Below are positions 1 to 10,390 of a stretch of DNA of 64,000 bases, piece after piece. The notes beneath the pieces were generated by a model, which ran no database searches, was not told the DNA's origin, and worked only from the letters and a program-made list of their open reading frames with translations. The stretch comes from Aptenodytes patagonicus. Lineage: Eukaryota > Chordata > Aves > Sphenisciformes > Spheniscidae. The stretch covers positions 1,448,143-1,512,142 of the forward strand of contig NC_134974.1 in the NCBI RefSeq assembly GCF_965638725.1. The letters run 5' to 3'. A program made the translations under genes and the position numbers. Within the stretch, counting starts at the first letter, position 1. Every line of letters begins with the position of its first letter.

Positions 1-17
1 GGATTTTCCTGTTGTGT

Positions 18-485
18 TTAGCAGGGCCCGCAGCTGCCGCGGCTGTACCTGTTGTACCGGTAGGAGTAAGGGCTGCAATAGCCATAACCGTAGGGCCTAC
101 CATAACCATACAGACCCCTGTAACCCAGGAAGCCCCCATAGCCGTACAGACCCCCATAGCCCAGGGAGGAGCCATAGCCCCCATAGCCGTACAGACCCCC
201 ATAGCCCAGGGAGCCATAACCCCCATAGCCGTACAGACCCCCGTAGCCCAGGGAGCCATAACCCCCATAGCCCCCAAGGACGGGTGCTCCAGAGGATCCC
301 ACAACCGAATCCTGGGGGAAAGAGCTGAGGATGGGGCCGGGGAAGGTGACGACGACTGGGGGTGGCTGGATCACAGTCGTGGTGTCAGGGCACTGACGGA
401 CACATGGCTCATTCCCACTGTCAGCGATGGGCTGGGGGCGGTAGATGCCATAGGCAGAGGTGGAGCACAGGTCGTAGCAAGACAT
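18..485 (-). CDS. Scale beta-keratin S1, 155 aa
   Basis: Structural protein of cornified epidermis; scale-type beta-keratins dimerise through their beta-sheet core and build 3-4 nm filaments in keratinocytes, cross-linked through terminal cysteines. The start is the ATG of [10 protein letters not shown], where all relatives begin; the reading frame is open further upstream, but that part lies beyond an acceptor at 506-508. Residues 1-27 are Cys-containing. Residues 28-65 are the conserved core ([19 protein letters not shown], then [12 protein letters not shown]). From about residue 70 there are [18 protein letters not shown]-like repeats, ending in [20 protein letters not shown]. Exon 1 ends at 1826 and the intron is 506-1825 (GT-AG). 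Its 3'UTR and poly(A) signal run off the left edge of the window. It lies head-to-head with S2. The family match to chicken scale keratin is from memory and strong. Confidence 0.93.
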   Translation of the reverse strand: MSCYDLCSTSAYGIYRPQPIADSGNEPCVRQCPDTTTVIQPPPVVVTFPGPILSSFPQDSVVGSSGAPVLGGYGGYGSLGYGGLYGYGGYGSLGYGGLYGYGGYGSSLGYGGLYGYGGFLGYRGLYGYGRPYGYGYCSPYSYRYNRYSRGSCGPC

Positions 486-1324
486 CTCGCAGGGATGGAG
501 GTAAGCTGCAACGCACTGATGAGTAAACAAAAGACACAAATTCATTGGGAAAAAGAGTTTGAGAGTTGGACTCATGGACTAGAATAATGGCTTTATCTTT
601 CAGGTCTTGATTGTCCTTCCTTCTCTTCAGTATTTTTCATGAGACATCTCTCCCTCTTGTAAATCAGCATTGCCCAGATTGCACACTGAGCAGTCATCTC
701 TTCTGTGGTCTCGTTCCTAATTTCTCATACTTGGTTCCCTTTAAGAAGTAGTTCTTTGTTCTACCCCACTGGCAAACACTGCAAAAATACTATCCAGCAC
801 TTCTCTTTGCAAATTACTTCCACTATACTTTGCAGCCACTCTTACAATATCTGTGTCTAAAAGGTCATTTTATGTTTGTTTTATACTAGCAAAACCAGAG
901 CATTATAACCTGACAACCAGGAAAGCTCATGTGGTAAATTAATGGGTAGCTGGAAGAACAACTCTGGCATATTGACTTGTAACGTGCTTCCAGAAGCAAT
1001 AGCTAAAACCATGCTGCCAGTATGCTGAACCTGCTATAAACATGGATTAAATAAGGCATTCCCTGCCCTGAAGTGCTTGCAAAGTAGCTTGAGAGTCACA
1101 GCGTGGGTGAAAAGATTACTTGTCTGATTTCCCAGATGGGAAACCGGTACACTCAGATAACTAGGGCTAGGTTTCTACTGCAGATAGGTATGCTGAGATC
1201 TGAGCTCTTCAGAAAGATTGTCACCATAGGATATGATCCAATCTAAAAGAAAATCTGTGGAAGGACTAGGAATCAATACCGCCTGTGAACAATTTTTTTC
1301 CCCACTAGAACCAGTAAAATATTA

Positions 1325-1385
1325 GATTAGGAGAGACTTCTGGAGGTCATCTAGTCCAACTCCCTGCTCAAAGCAAGGACAATGT
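1325..1385 (-). mobile_element. CR1 LINE 3' fragment
   Basis: Reads as antisense CR1 on the plus strand (a piece such as GGTCATCTAGTCCAACTCCC followed by CTGCTCAAAGCA). It sits inside the S1 intron in the same orientation as the gene. Only a short internal part of the 3' region is recognisable, so it is old. Confidence 0.65.
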
Positions 1386-1825
1386 AAAGGGTAGGTTACT
1401 AGGATTTCCTAGTTTCATCTCTGTTTTCCAATACTTCTTTAGACAATACTTCCATATTCTTTCTGGTTAAGCTTGTCCCCTCAACAAATACATACATATA
1501 CATAGACACATATCAAAAACTTTCATGCAAAATCCTTAAAAAATTCCTAGTGATTGAAGAAATCTTCTGCTGATGTTTTGGAAGCTGCTTTGATAGCTCA
1601 AATTTGCATTAATTGGAAACAATAATTTTTGAAAAAACTAAGTTTACAATTTTAAACCCAAATACATGGATATCCAACACCAAATAAGAAAAATAAATTC
1701 ATGGTGAAATAATCCAATGTTATTAAGAATCTTAGAATACTTATGGATGATTCCGACCTTAATTAAAACCGGCAGAAAAGAGATACTCAAATTTTAGGAA
1801 AGAGATCAAATAGAATGATACTTAC

Positions 1826-1893
1826 CCTTTTCACAGAGGTGAATAAAGCAAGCAAGGTGGAATGAAGAGCCCTGAGTTGGGAGAGCTTTTATA
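1826..1893 (-). promoter_or_regulatory. S1 core promoter and non-coding exon 1
   Basis: TATAAAAG on the minus strand (1886-1893) is followed about 30 bp on by a presumed start site near 1862. A short leader ends AAAAGG before donor GTAAGT (1825-1820). Further upstream, at 1944-1959, is a block (gene-strand form GGGTTTGCCCCAATTA) that recurs before S3 at the same distance. Confidence 0.8.
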
Positions 1894-4635
1894 CAGTTCC
1901 CTAGATCATGGGGATCACTTAAGGTGCAATTTGTGCATGTGCGTAATTGGGGCAAACCCAAAACTAATATGACACGTAGGTCCTCAAAGTTTTGCTGACT
2001 ATGTGTTTATTTGTTGGTTCGAAGTCTCGTGAAATAAGATAGGTGCACTTCATCACAGAAGCCTCTTTCATCTCTGATAGTTACATGTCATATTCATTCC
2101 TGTTATGATTTCATTCACATCCTTGGTGTTACAAGAATTATACTAACGCTCTTCCTTAGCTTCTCCATTATTAATGGCAAAACTAGGCTGCTCACTACGC
2201 GGCTGTGGTCACCTGATGTGCACAGATCTTTCCATTAAATCCAGGCTGCAAGATAACTGGCGATAAAATGGAGTTCATTAGAGCAACTTTGGGGTTGTCA
2301 TTTTTATCTTTATCATTCGCACTCTCAGCTACTTAACGTGAGACCAATACTGCACTCAAAGGAAGCCGTAGAAAACATCCTGTGGTCCTTAAATGGTTTT
2401 CTATTATTTGGCTTTTGCTCCTGAACACAATGCTGGCCTCATCTAATGAACGAGGGACTTGGGGAAATACCTCTTGCTTTCTTTGTTGTGCATTCAGCCA
2501 TGGATTACTCTCCCTGCCCTTTTCTCAAACACTGGCAAGTCCTTTGGACCATCATTCTACAACCATGGAAGAAGACCAATGAGATTTTAAGCAGAAGGCA
2601 GAGAGAGCACATCCTTTTAAACTACTCAGATTTTTCTAGCAGGTCTCCCTCACTGTATTTCAACCCAGGTTGGAGTCTAGAGGCAAACTAATACTTACCC
2701 TTTCTGTTCTCAAGATTGCAAGGCGCTTTCTTTGCAAAGCATTTGTCACCCACATTTTCCAGTTTTCTGTCTCCTGATACAAAGCCTTCAGGGATCCATT
2801 TTTAGGTCCATCTTCAGATCAGGCAATATTGAAGACTACTGAGAAACGAAATTAAATGAAACATGACTGGCGGCAACTTGCTAAAGCTATCCGGAGATAC
2901 GTCATGATAGAGACAGAGAAACCGTTTACATGGATAAAGGCTGATCATTGAAAGAATTGTAACATCTCAAGAAAATAATTAAATCCTCTGTTTCTGTGGT
3001 CTGATGTGCAACTGAAAATGATAAAGATACACTGATTATGAGTGTGATATGATATGATATGAGCTTATGAAATGCTGTATTTTATTTAAATGTTTCATTC
3101 TATACTTCTACATTGAAAAAAACTGAAGATGCACAAATTCCCAGCATTCAGCCATGGACTGATTATACCAAGGATACAAATACCTTGACTTACATATTTT
3201 AGTGTGATGTCATTCCATAATTGCTAGACACCTAAATCCAGGCACATGCCTTTAATCTAATTGTAAGAATGCATTCTCAAAACATTAGTGGATAGTTTGC
3301 AGCATTCGAAAAGACTTGCTCCCTGGAAGCTTGAAAATATTATTGTCCCAAAAAACTTCTAACCACCTCAAAGACTGAGAAACCCACCTCTTAATTTAGA
3401 GATAATTTATGGCATAGAGTCTGCAGTATTAAAATAACACATCTGTAAACAAGGGAAGAACCAGTCTTTGTTTTGCGTCGTGCATTCCAAGTTCATAATT
3501 GTTCCCTGTTCGCAGCAACTGCCAGCTCAGCCCTGTTCTGGACTTAGGTTTGCAGCAACGATAGTGTATTACAGGAGGTCATGAATTCCTGAGAATCAAA
3601 GTCAATAATTCAAAGCATTTCTGTCACATTTCAATTTTTGCACCAGAGGATCCATTTGTACTGAAAAAGCTTGGGTTACCTCAGGCCTATTGATTATTTT
3701 CAAGTACCATCTTTGCACCGACAACATCAACCCAACAATACCTGGGAAAATTCTCTTTGGGATCTCCAATCCCTTTGTAGCTTTAGTTAACTTCAGAAAC
3801 GCATTCCATGTTTATCTCTTAAAAAACAAAAACAAGCCCCAGGAAGATAAAGGCTTCCTCTCCACCTTCTATGTGAAATTGTGCGGACTTATCCCCACAC
3901 ATTTTGTAAGAGAATATAACTGTTTGAGTGACTGACAGATGGAGAAACTGATTCAGCTCATATCTGCATGAAGAGAGTTCCCAGCACTCCAAAACTAAGG
4001 ATTTCACAATTTTTCTGCTCAAAGCTAAACTTCAATTTCCACGTAAGCCTTATTTAGAGACTGAAGCACATGTTGCAGGTCCCTGGAATTGCTGCTGCTC
4101 TTCAGAGCTGAATTGTCCCTCTCATGGCCAGTGTCAAATACTACTGAAAAACATCATCGACTCCCAAGGGTGTTGTGTCCTCCACCTGTGGGTGGGGAAG
4201 CTAAACATGCAGAAACCACCCCCAATCTTCCTGCATATCACATTGACAGTCTTTAACTTCTGTCCTGGCACATTGTAATGTGAATTATATGTACTTAAAC
4301 AAAAATCCTGTCCATGACAGCAGTTTGTAATTCTGATAAACCCATGAGACACTCTCCAGGCGTTAAATTAATACAAGAGAAGCTGGCTTAATGATTTCTG
4401 TCGTAATTTCAAGGAAGTGACTGGAATAATGCCAGGTATTAATTTTCCCCAACAAGTCACAAGATGAAAGAATTCTCTATAATGTAAAGTAATGTTTAGG
4501 TCCTGTTACAAACAAATTTGAAAGGACTCATAAACTCCAACAATGAACACAGCAATTTCATCATCTCGACAGGTTACACGTGTTTGAAATTGGGGTGGGC
4601 AACCAATGTTGATCCTGTACCTCCAGCTGCTCCAA
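1894..4635. other. S1/S2 divergent intergenic region, no gene seen
   Basis: AT-rich spacer between two opposed TATA boxes. Short open frames (for example around 2382-2691 and 3690-4022) have no recognisable family features and low-complexity AT-rich codon use; I treat them as chance. A small GATAT tandem repeat lies at about 3044-3061. Regulatory elements for both scale genes are expected here but cannot be pinned down by eye. Confidence 0.6.
3044..3061. repeat. (GATAT)n microsatellite
   Basis: Three to four tandem copies of GATAT are visible in the S1/S2 spacer. Confidence 0.7.
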
Positions 4636-4697
4636 TATAAAAGCTCTTCTCTCTCATAGCTCTTCCAAACGCTTCCCTTGACTTCTTGGTGACTTGG
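4636..4697 (+). promoter_or_regulatory. S2 core promoter and non-coding exon 1
   Basis: TATAAAAG at 4636-4643; presumed start near 4666; leader exon ends GACTTGG at 4697 before donor GTAAGT. A CCAAT motif lies at about 4602-4606, some 30 bp upstream of the TATA box. Confidence 0.8.
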
Positions 4698-4760
4698 GTA
4701 AGTCTGATTCTTCTCTATTTCTATCAATGTATCTGTATTTATTTATTATAATGTATTTAT

Positions 4761-4894
4761 TCAAGGTCAGGTTGGACAGGGCTCTGAGCAACCTGATCTA
4801 GTTGAAGATGTCCCTGCCCACAGCAGGGGGGTTGGACTAGATGACTTTTAAAGGTCCCTTCCAACCCAAACTATTCTATGATTCTGTAATTCTA
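4761..4894 (+). mobile_element. CR1 LINE 3' end
   Basis: Typical CR1 3' terminus: GGTTGGACAGGGCTCTGAGC, then GTTGGACTAGATGACTTT, ending in the short ATTCTATGATTCTGT terminal repeats. It lies in the S2 intron just downstream of exon 1, sense to the gene. Confidence 0.9.
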
Positions 4895-6075
4895 TATTTT
4901 ATTGCTGGTTTCAACTTCAGTTGATGTCCACCATCCATACTGTTGAGTGTATCTGCACTGCCTTGGGACAGCGACTCTAATGCTGGCTCTGGGGTGGCAG
5001 ATACACCTATTTGGTGCATGGGGCACGGCGGAGTTCTCAGTGTCAGGAACACTGGGACATGCATAGCACTACCCTTACTTGAATGCATTTAACTTATTCC
5101 AAAGTTCGCATGTTATGAGGTTCAACAACAAGAGCATCACCACTGCAGCCATTCATGCAACCTGAGACGAACAAGCAATGCATCTGAGAAAGTTGTGTGT
5201 GTTGTCCTCGTACAGCAAATCTTTGAGATTTGTCTGTCCTTTACTTTCTTGCTTTCATATTCTTCCTCAGAACCCTTCTAAGGACTTGCAGGACATAGGG
5301 AGTGGAGAAGAGTAAAATCACCCTTGGAGAAAATAACTGAGTTTAGAGGGGAGAATATAGGCTGAATTCTTGGGTTTACCAAGAAGTCCTGGTTTGTCCG
5401 GGGAATAATAATTTGAAATGAGTTTTTTGAAAGACATTAGGGACTAAAATGGTGATTTATATTGAAATTGTCCAGGCTGTATCCATACAGTGGCTGTGTA
5501 GGTGGGAATCGGGATAACAACACTACCATCTGTCCTTTATTGTCTTGACAAATGGCTTTCTGAGCAATCTGGGCAGTGACAATCCCATAATCTGTTGTTC
5601 CTACAACTCTCAGCAAAATTGGGATGAGTGGGAAGAAGAAGCTACTGTAATTAAGTTATATATAAACTACATTTCATGTAAACCTGCTGAACCCAAATCC
5701 AAGTTTTCCTACTGACTCATCAAATGACCTTGGACAAAGTCACTTTGCTTTCTCTGCTTTTGCTTCTCAGTTTTCAGTTTAATGTGTAGAAATATATCTA
5801 AGTTCTTCGCAGGATATTTGTGAGGGACAACACTTTCAGAGCTAGGCATAATGTTTCCCATATGCCTTTGCATGTGTAGACATTTTTTAGAGAATTTTCA
5901 AAAATCTGCTTTTTGAAAAAAAAGGATTATGATTGCAAAGTGGGAAATCAATTTATTTACTCAAAATCCTGTACTTGACTCATTATTTTAATGTAAACTG
6001 TTGAATTTTGAAGTCTTTGTCTTCTACTTAGTCTAATCATCAGTGTGTGTTGCAGTTTACCTCTATCCCTGCGAG

Positions 6076-6498
6076 ATGTCTTGCTACGACCTGTGCTCCA
6101 CCTCTGCCTATGGCGTCTACCGCCCCCAGCCCATCGCTGACAGTGGGAATGAGCCGTGTGTCCGTCAGTGCCCTGACACCACGACTGTGATCCAGCCACC
6201 CCCAGTCGTCGTCACCTTCCCCGGCCCCATCCTCAGCTCTTTCCCCCAGGATTCGGTTGTGGGATCCTCTGGAGCACCCGTCCTTGGGGGCTATGGGGGT
6301 TATGGCTCCCTGGGCTACGGGGGTCTGTATGGCTATGGGGGTTATGGCTCCCTGGGCTATGGGGGTCTGTACGGCTATGGGGGCTCCCTGGGTTACAGGG
6401 GTCTGTATGGTTATGGTAGGCCCTACGGTTATGGCTATTGCAGCCCTTACTCCTACCGGTACAACAGGTACAGCCGCGGCAGCTGTGGGCCCTGCTAA
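6076..6498 (+). CDS. Scale beta-keratin S2, 140 aa
   Basis: Scale-type beta-keratin, the shortest of the four in this window. It starts at [10 protein letters not shown] with acceptor TTGCAG ending at 6055 and a 20-nt leader in exon 2; the intron is 4698-6055. The N-terminus and core (about residues 28-65) match S1 almost residue for residue (only AYGVYRPQP against AYGIYRPQP). The Gly/Tyr region has fewer repeats than S1, which accounts for the 15-residue difference. The C-terminus is [14 protein letters not shown] with a TAA stop. It forms a divergent pair with S1 and lies tail-to-tail with S3. The 3'UTR is about 350 bp to an ATTAAA signal at 6848. Confidence 0.94.
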   Translation: MSCYDLCSTSAYGVYRPQPIADSGNEPCVRQCPDTTTVIQPPPVVVTFPGPILSSFPQDSVVGSSGAPVLGGYGGYGSLGYGGLYGYGGYGSLGYGGLYGYGGSLGYRGLYGYGRPYGYGYCSPYSYRYNRYSRGSCGPC

Positions 6499-6847
6499 AC
6501 ACAACAGAAATATCCCCTGAATAAGGAATAACCGGCAACTGAGAGATACAATCTTGATCCACAGCTGTGATCCCAAAGGAGACGTTGTGAAGTCCTGATC
6601 ACTGCCACCCCACTGCAGTGGAGCCGGGAGCACACAGCACATCCTTAACTTCTTCACCTCTACTCATGGTCTTTTGGGCTTTTTTCCATCTATGTGTATA
6701 ACGGGTGGGATAAAACAAGTAATTTATGTTCTTATAAAATGGCACTTCATTGTCCAACCAAAGAAGAACAATCATGGAAGGAATTGCCTGCACTCTGATG
6801 CATATTCTTGATATTCTACAATGCTTTTCTGTGAATGTTTATTTCTC

Positions 6848-6853
6848 ATTAAA
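6848..6853 (+). other. S2 poly(A) signal
   Basis: ATTAAA about 350 bp after the stop, the same distance class as in S3. Confidence 0.65.
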
Positions 6854-6869
6854 TGATTCTACTCTGCAT

Positions 6870-8225
6870 CAAACAAATCAACTTTTAGTTTTAATTTCTT
6901 CTGCTATGGATATACAGCTCTTTTCTCTGTAAATGCGGAAAACTCACATCCTTACATAGGATGAGGCTCAGACTTCAAAAACACAGCTGAAATGGCCCAG
7001 CTATCAGTGAAGTCAGTCACCCTTTGGTGCATTCAGTGCACACATTTGGGAGCAGAAATCCTCCCTCCCCAGCTGGCCTGGGTTACAATAATAACATGTT
7101 TAGAAAGAAACCACACTAAACCTCCATTCCCTAAATAGCCACTTGAATGTCTTTGGTGATCGTAGCAGGAGCAGAGCTGGTGGCTCAGCTGAGGCTGGAT
7201 TCAAAGCAGATTATGGGGAAAAGCACAGCAGATGAGGCCCTCAGGTGGGAGGGATGCTCCTGAGTCAGAAGGGATTTAGGGAGGTGGGGAGAGTGCAGTG
7301 AAGGGTATTGGCATGGAGCTGCTGAGAGGAAGAGGATTAGAGAAGCTGCAAAAAGGAAAAGAGCTCTTCAGAGGTGGGTAGGATGTCTAATGGACCTTTT
7401 AGATGAGGAATATCATGGGAGAGGCTGAAAGGTAGAGCTGCTGAAAACGGGGGTTTCTATTGTGAGGACTTCCCATGCAGGAGGAATTGGGAAACACAAC
7501 AACAGTGTTGAGGATATGTATACAGGGTTATGACTTTTTCTACCTTTTAAGCTTTCCAGGCACCATAACTCTGTTCTATCTGTTCCAGCTGTTCTTGCTG
7601 GCATAGATGAATTAGCCCTTGGGGTAGCCGTATGGAGTAGCTGTTTTTCTGTCAAAAAAACATCCAACACCTCAGATTTCATGATTATACAGAAAGATCA
7701 TTACCTAAACTTCAGATTTAAAAGTTCCATTGGATGGCCTAGAAAACTAACTTTCTTTAAGGATTTGACAGAAAATTAATTCAACTTTCTGCAGAGACTA
7801 ATTCTGAGGACAGAGCTCAAGTACTTGAGTGACAACCTGAAGTTCAAAGAGATGAATCAAAGACTTATGTGGAAGAAATTCTTACTAAAGTCTAATGTTT
7901 TTAGGAAAGAGTTTAAAATTAGTAATCTACTGTTTCATTTCTTTACCGCTACTAATCTGTAACCAGTGGAGGTACGACCAAGAAACCAAATTCTTCAAAA
8001 ATGTCAAGAGTCTTTATCTGAAATATGGGGAGGGCAGGACAGTAGTTCCTTCTGTGCTGAGGGCTTCACACTTCCTTTGTACGTTTGAAATCCCTGATTT
8101 TTTGGGGCAGGACATTCATCTACATAGTTTAGACTGTTACTGACAGCTGCACAGGTTAGACTTCTCCTAAGACAAATAACAAGGATAAAAACATGAGAAA
8201 AGAACACCAGAACATGGCAACTTTG
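6870..8225. other. S2/S3 tail-to-tail spacer, no gene seen
   Basis: Spacer between convergent 3' ends. Open frames at 7413-7682 and 7895-8231 lack any recognisable domain and are not supported. Confidence 0.6.
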
Positions 8226-8237
8226 ATGCAATAAACT

Positions 8238-8243
8238 TTTAAT
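8238..8243 (-). other. S3 poly(A) signal
   Basis: Minus-strand ATTAAA about 376 bp beyond the S3 stop, matching the S2 arrangement. Confidence 0.6.
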
Positions 8244-8327
8244 GATAGTGAGAAAAGGAATGCATTTTCAGAGTCTCCAAGAAGTACAAAACTGTTCTCC
8301 AGTCAGGGGTACGTTCAGTATGATTGA

Positions 8328-8347
8328 TTTTTTTTTTTTTTTTTTTT
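8328..8347. repeat. Poly(T) run of 20
   Basis: Uninterrupted T tract inside the S3 3'UTR (poly(A) on the gene strand). It is not next to a recognised retroposon. Confidence 0.85.
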
Positions 8348-8618
8348 CCTCTTCCTGAGTCTTAGCTGTTGATTTGAATGAACAGGAACCATGTTGGGCA
8401 ACTTTGTTACCTGTTTACCCCAGGTAATACGGAAATGTGACAGGAGAAGCATTAGGGCAGAAACTGAAAGTAGAAGTTAAGAGGAGAAATTCAAAAGGGG
8501 CTGAAGGTTCCAGCTCTGTGGTCTTGGAACAGAGCAGTGGAGGTTCAGACCTCTTCAGCTGTGAAACCATTGCATCTCATTTGTCGGTTACACCTCACTT
8601 AGGATATTTCTGTAGGAT

Positions 8619-9098
8619 TTAGCAGGGCCCACAGCTGCCATGGCTGTACCTGTTGTACCGGTAGGAGTAAGGGCTGCAATAGCTGGAACCATAGGATCTA
8701 CTGTAGCCGTACAGGCCCCTGTAACCCAGGGAGCCCCCATAGCCGTACAGACCCCCACAGCCCAGGGAAGAGCTCCCATATCCATACAGACCTCCATAGC
8801 CCAGGGAGCCATAGCCCCCATAGCCATACAGACCCCCGTAGCCCAGGGAGCCATAGCCCCCATAGCCAAGGGAGCCCCCATAGCCCCCGAGGATGGGTGC
8901 ACCAGAGGATCCCACAACCGAATCCTGGGGGAAAGAGCTGAGGATGGGGCCAGGGAAGGTAACAACAACTGGAGGTGGCTGGATCACAGTCGTGGTGTCA
9001 GGGCACTGACGGACACACGGTTCATTCCCACTGTCAGCGATGGGCTGGGGGCGGTTGATGCCACAGGCAGAGGTGGAGCACATGTCATAGCAAGACAT
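8619..9098 (-). CDS. Scale beta-keratin S3, 159 aa
   Basis: Scale-type beta-keratin with N-terminus [19 protein letters not shown], which separates S3/S4 from S1/S2 ([13 protein letters not shown]). The core is identical in pattern ([20 protein letters not shown]). The repeat region includes [15 protein letters not shown], which adds an internal Cys, and the tail is [14 protein letters not shown]. The acceptor (TTTTACAG on the gene strand) leaves a 21-nt exon 2 leader (9099-9119). The intron 9120-10257 contains a large CR1. It shares its head-to-head spacer with S4, and its protein is nearly identical to S4, so the S3/S4 pair has been homogenised or recently duplicated. Confidence 0.94.
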   Translation of the reverse strand: MSCYDMCSTSACGINRPQPIADSGNEPCVRQCPDTTTVIQPPPVVVTFPGPILSSFPQDSVVGSSGAPILGGYGGSLGYGGYGSLGYGGLYGYGGYGSLGYGGLYGYGSSSLGCGGLYGYGGSLGYRGLYGYSRSYGSSYCSPYSYRYNRYSHGSCGPC

Positions 9099-9566
9099 CT
9101 CGCAGGGATGGAGGTCAGTCTGTAAAACACAGTCATTTATGTTAACATTAAAGAAGTATCAAATATTAGGTTATGATGAAGCAGTCCAACAGGGTATCAG
9201 CAATAAATCTGGGAAGTAAACATATTTTCTACCACTATTCTTCCTAGCACTGTAATCTGGAGGCTAGTTTTGACTTTAGTATGACAAAGTCATGTACTTT
9301 TCAATTGTATCTTTGGTATTTTCAGAGTTAATTCTGATAGTACTACGTTACTATTAGTTGATGGTTTGATCTTTCCTGTTAAAAACTCAGCAGAACTCTG
9401 CTAAATGCAGCCATATACAACCATGTATATGAACTATTCTTTATCTCCTAAAATAGTCAAAGAATTCTTTGAAGTGCTAAAATGTTACAAGTTTGGCATT
9501 CAAAACTGCTTGATATACCCCTCTTCTGGAGCCTGTCTTTACAGTGCCTGGTAACGAATGAGGAAC

Positions 9567-10120
9567 CATAGAATCATAGAATCATTGAGGTTGGAAAAGA
9601 CCTCTAAGATCATCGAGTCCAACTGTCAACCCAACACCCCCATGCCCACTAAACCATGTCCCTAAGTGCCTCATCTACTCGTCTTTTAAATACCTCCAGG
9701 GATGGGGACTCAACCACTTCCCTGGGCAGCCTGTTCCAATGTTTAACCACTCTTTCAGTAAAGACATTTTTCCTCACGTCCAATCTAAACCTCCCCTGGC
9801 GCAACTTGAGGCCATTTCCTCTCGTCCTATCGCTTGTTACTTGGGAGAAGAGACCGACCCCCACCTCGCTACAACCTCCTTTCAGGGAGTTGTAGAGAGC
9901 GATGAGGTCTCCCCTCAGCCTCCTTTTCTCCAGGCTAAACAACCCCAGTTCTCTCAGCCGCTCCTCATCAGACTTGTTCTCCAGACCCCTCACCAGCCTC
10001 GTTGCCCTTCTCTGGACACGCTCCAGCCCCTCGACGTCCTTCTTGTAGTGAGGGGCCCAAAACTGAACACAGTATTTGAGGTGCGGCCTCACCAGTGCCG
10101 AGTACAGGGGCACGATCCAA
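9567..10120 (-). mobile_element. CR1 LINE, 3' part of ORF2 plus 3'UTR
   Basis: Minus-strand frame reads [20 protein letters not shown], then [14 protein letters not shown] and [19 protein letters not shown]. This is the C-terminal end of CR1 reverse-transcriptase ORF2, followed by a 3'UTR ending in ATGATTCTATGATTCTATG-type repeats. It is 5'-truncated as usual for CR1. The coding tail is still open, so it is relatively young, and it lies sense within the S3 intron. Confidence 0.93.
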
Positions 10121-10257
10121 ACATTATTTTCAGCAGCAAATAATCTATAGGTCACTGGCAGCCTGGCAGTAACTGAAGAGGATTTGGTCCTATGTTAAAA
10201 TCAAGAGTTCTCGACAGCAAGTTAAGTTTAGCAAAGTTTGAGAGAAGTCTGACTTAC

Positions 10258-10323
10258 CTAATTCACGAAGGCAAGTAAGGTGGGAGAAGTGGATAGAAAG
10301 ACTTAAGGCAGAGAGCTTTTATA
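10258..10323 (-). promoter_or_regulatory. S3 core promoter and non-coding exon 1
   Basis: TATAAAAG on the minus strand (10316-10323); leader ends GAATTAG before donor GTAAGT (10257-10252). An upstream block at 10374-10390 (gene strand GGGTTTGTACCTAATTA) matches S1 with identical spacing to the TATA box. Confidence 0.8.
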
Positions 10324-10390
10324 CAGCTCTGTTGGTTGCCTGGAGGACATCAGGCATCCTATGCATGAGTTCATAATTAGGTACAAACCC

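Noticed and set aside
12-587. Long open frames antisense to the scale keratin coding exons (also at 6040-6657, 8640-9125 and 14144-14671)
   Set aside because: They mirror the Gly/Tyr repeats and Pro-rich core of the real genes; they lack any family features and splice context.
9649-10155. 168-codon frame as a host gene
   Set aside because: It is the C-terminal part of CR1 ORF2 plus chance extension, inside the S3 intron.
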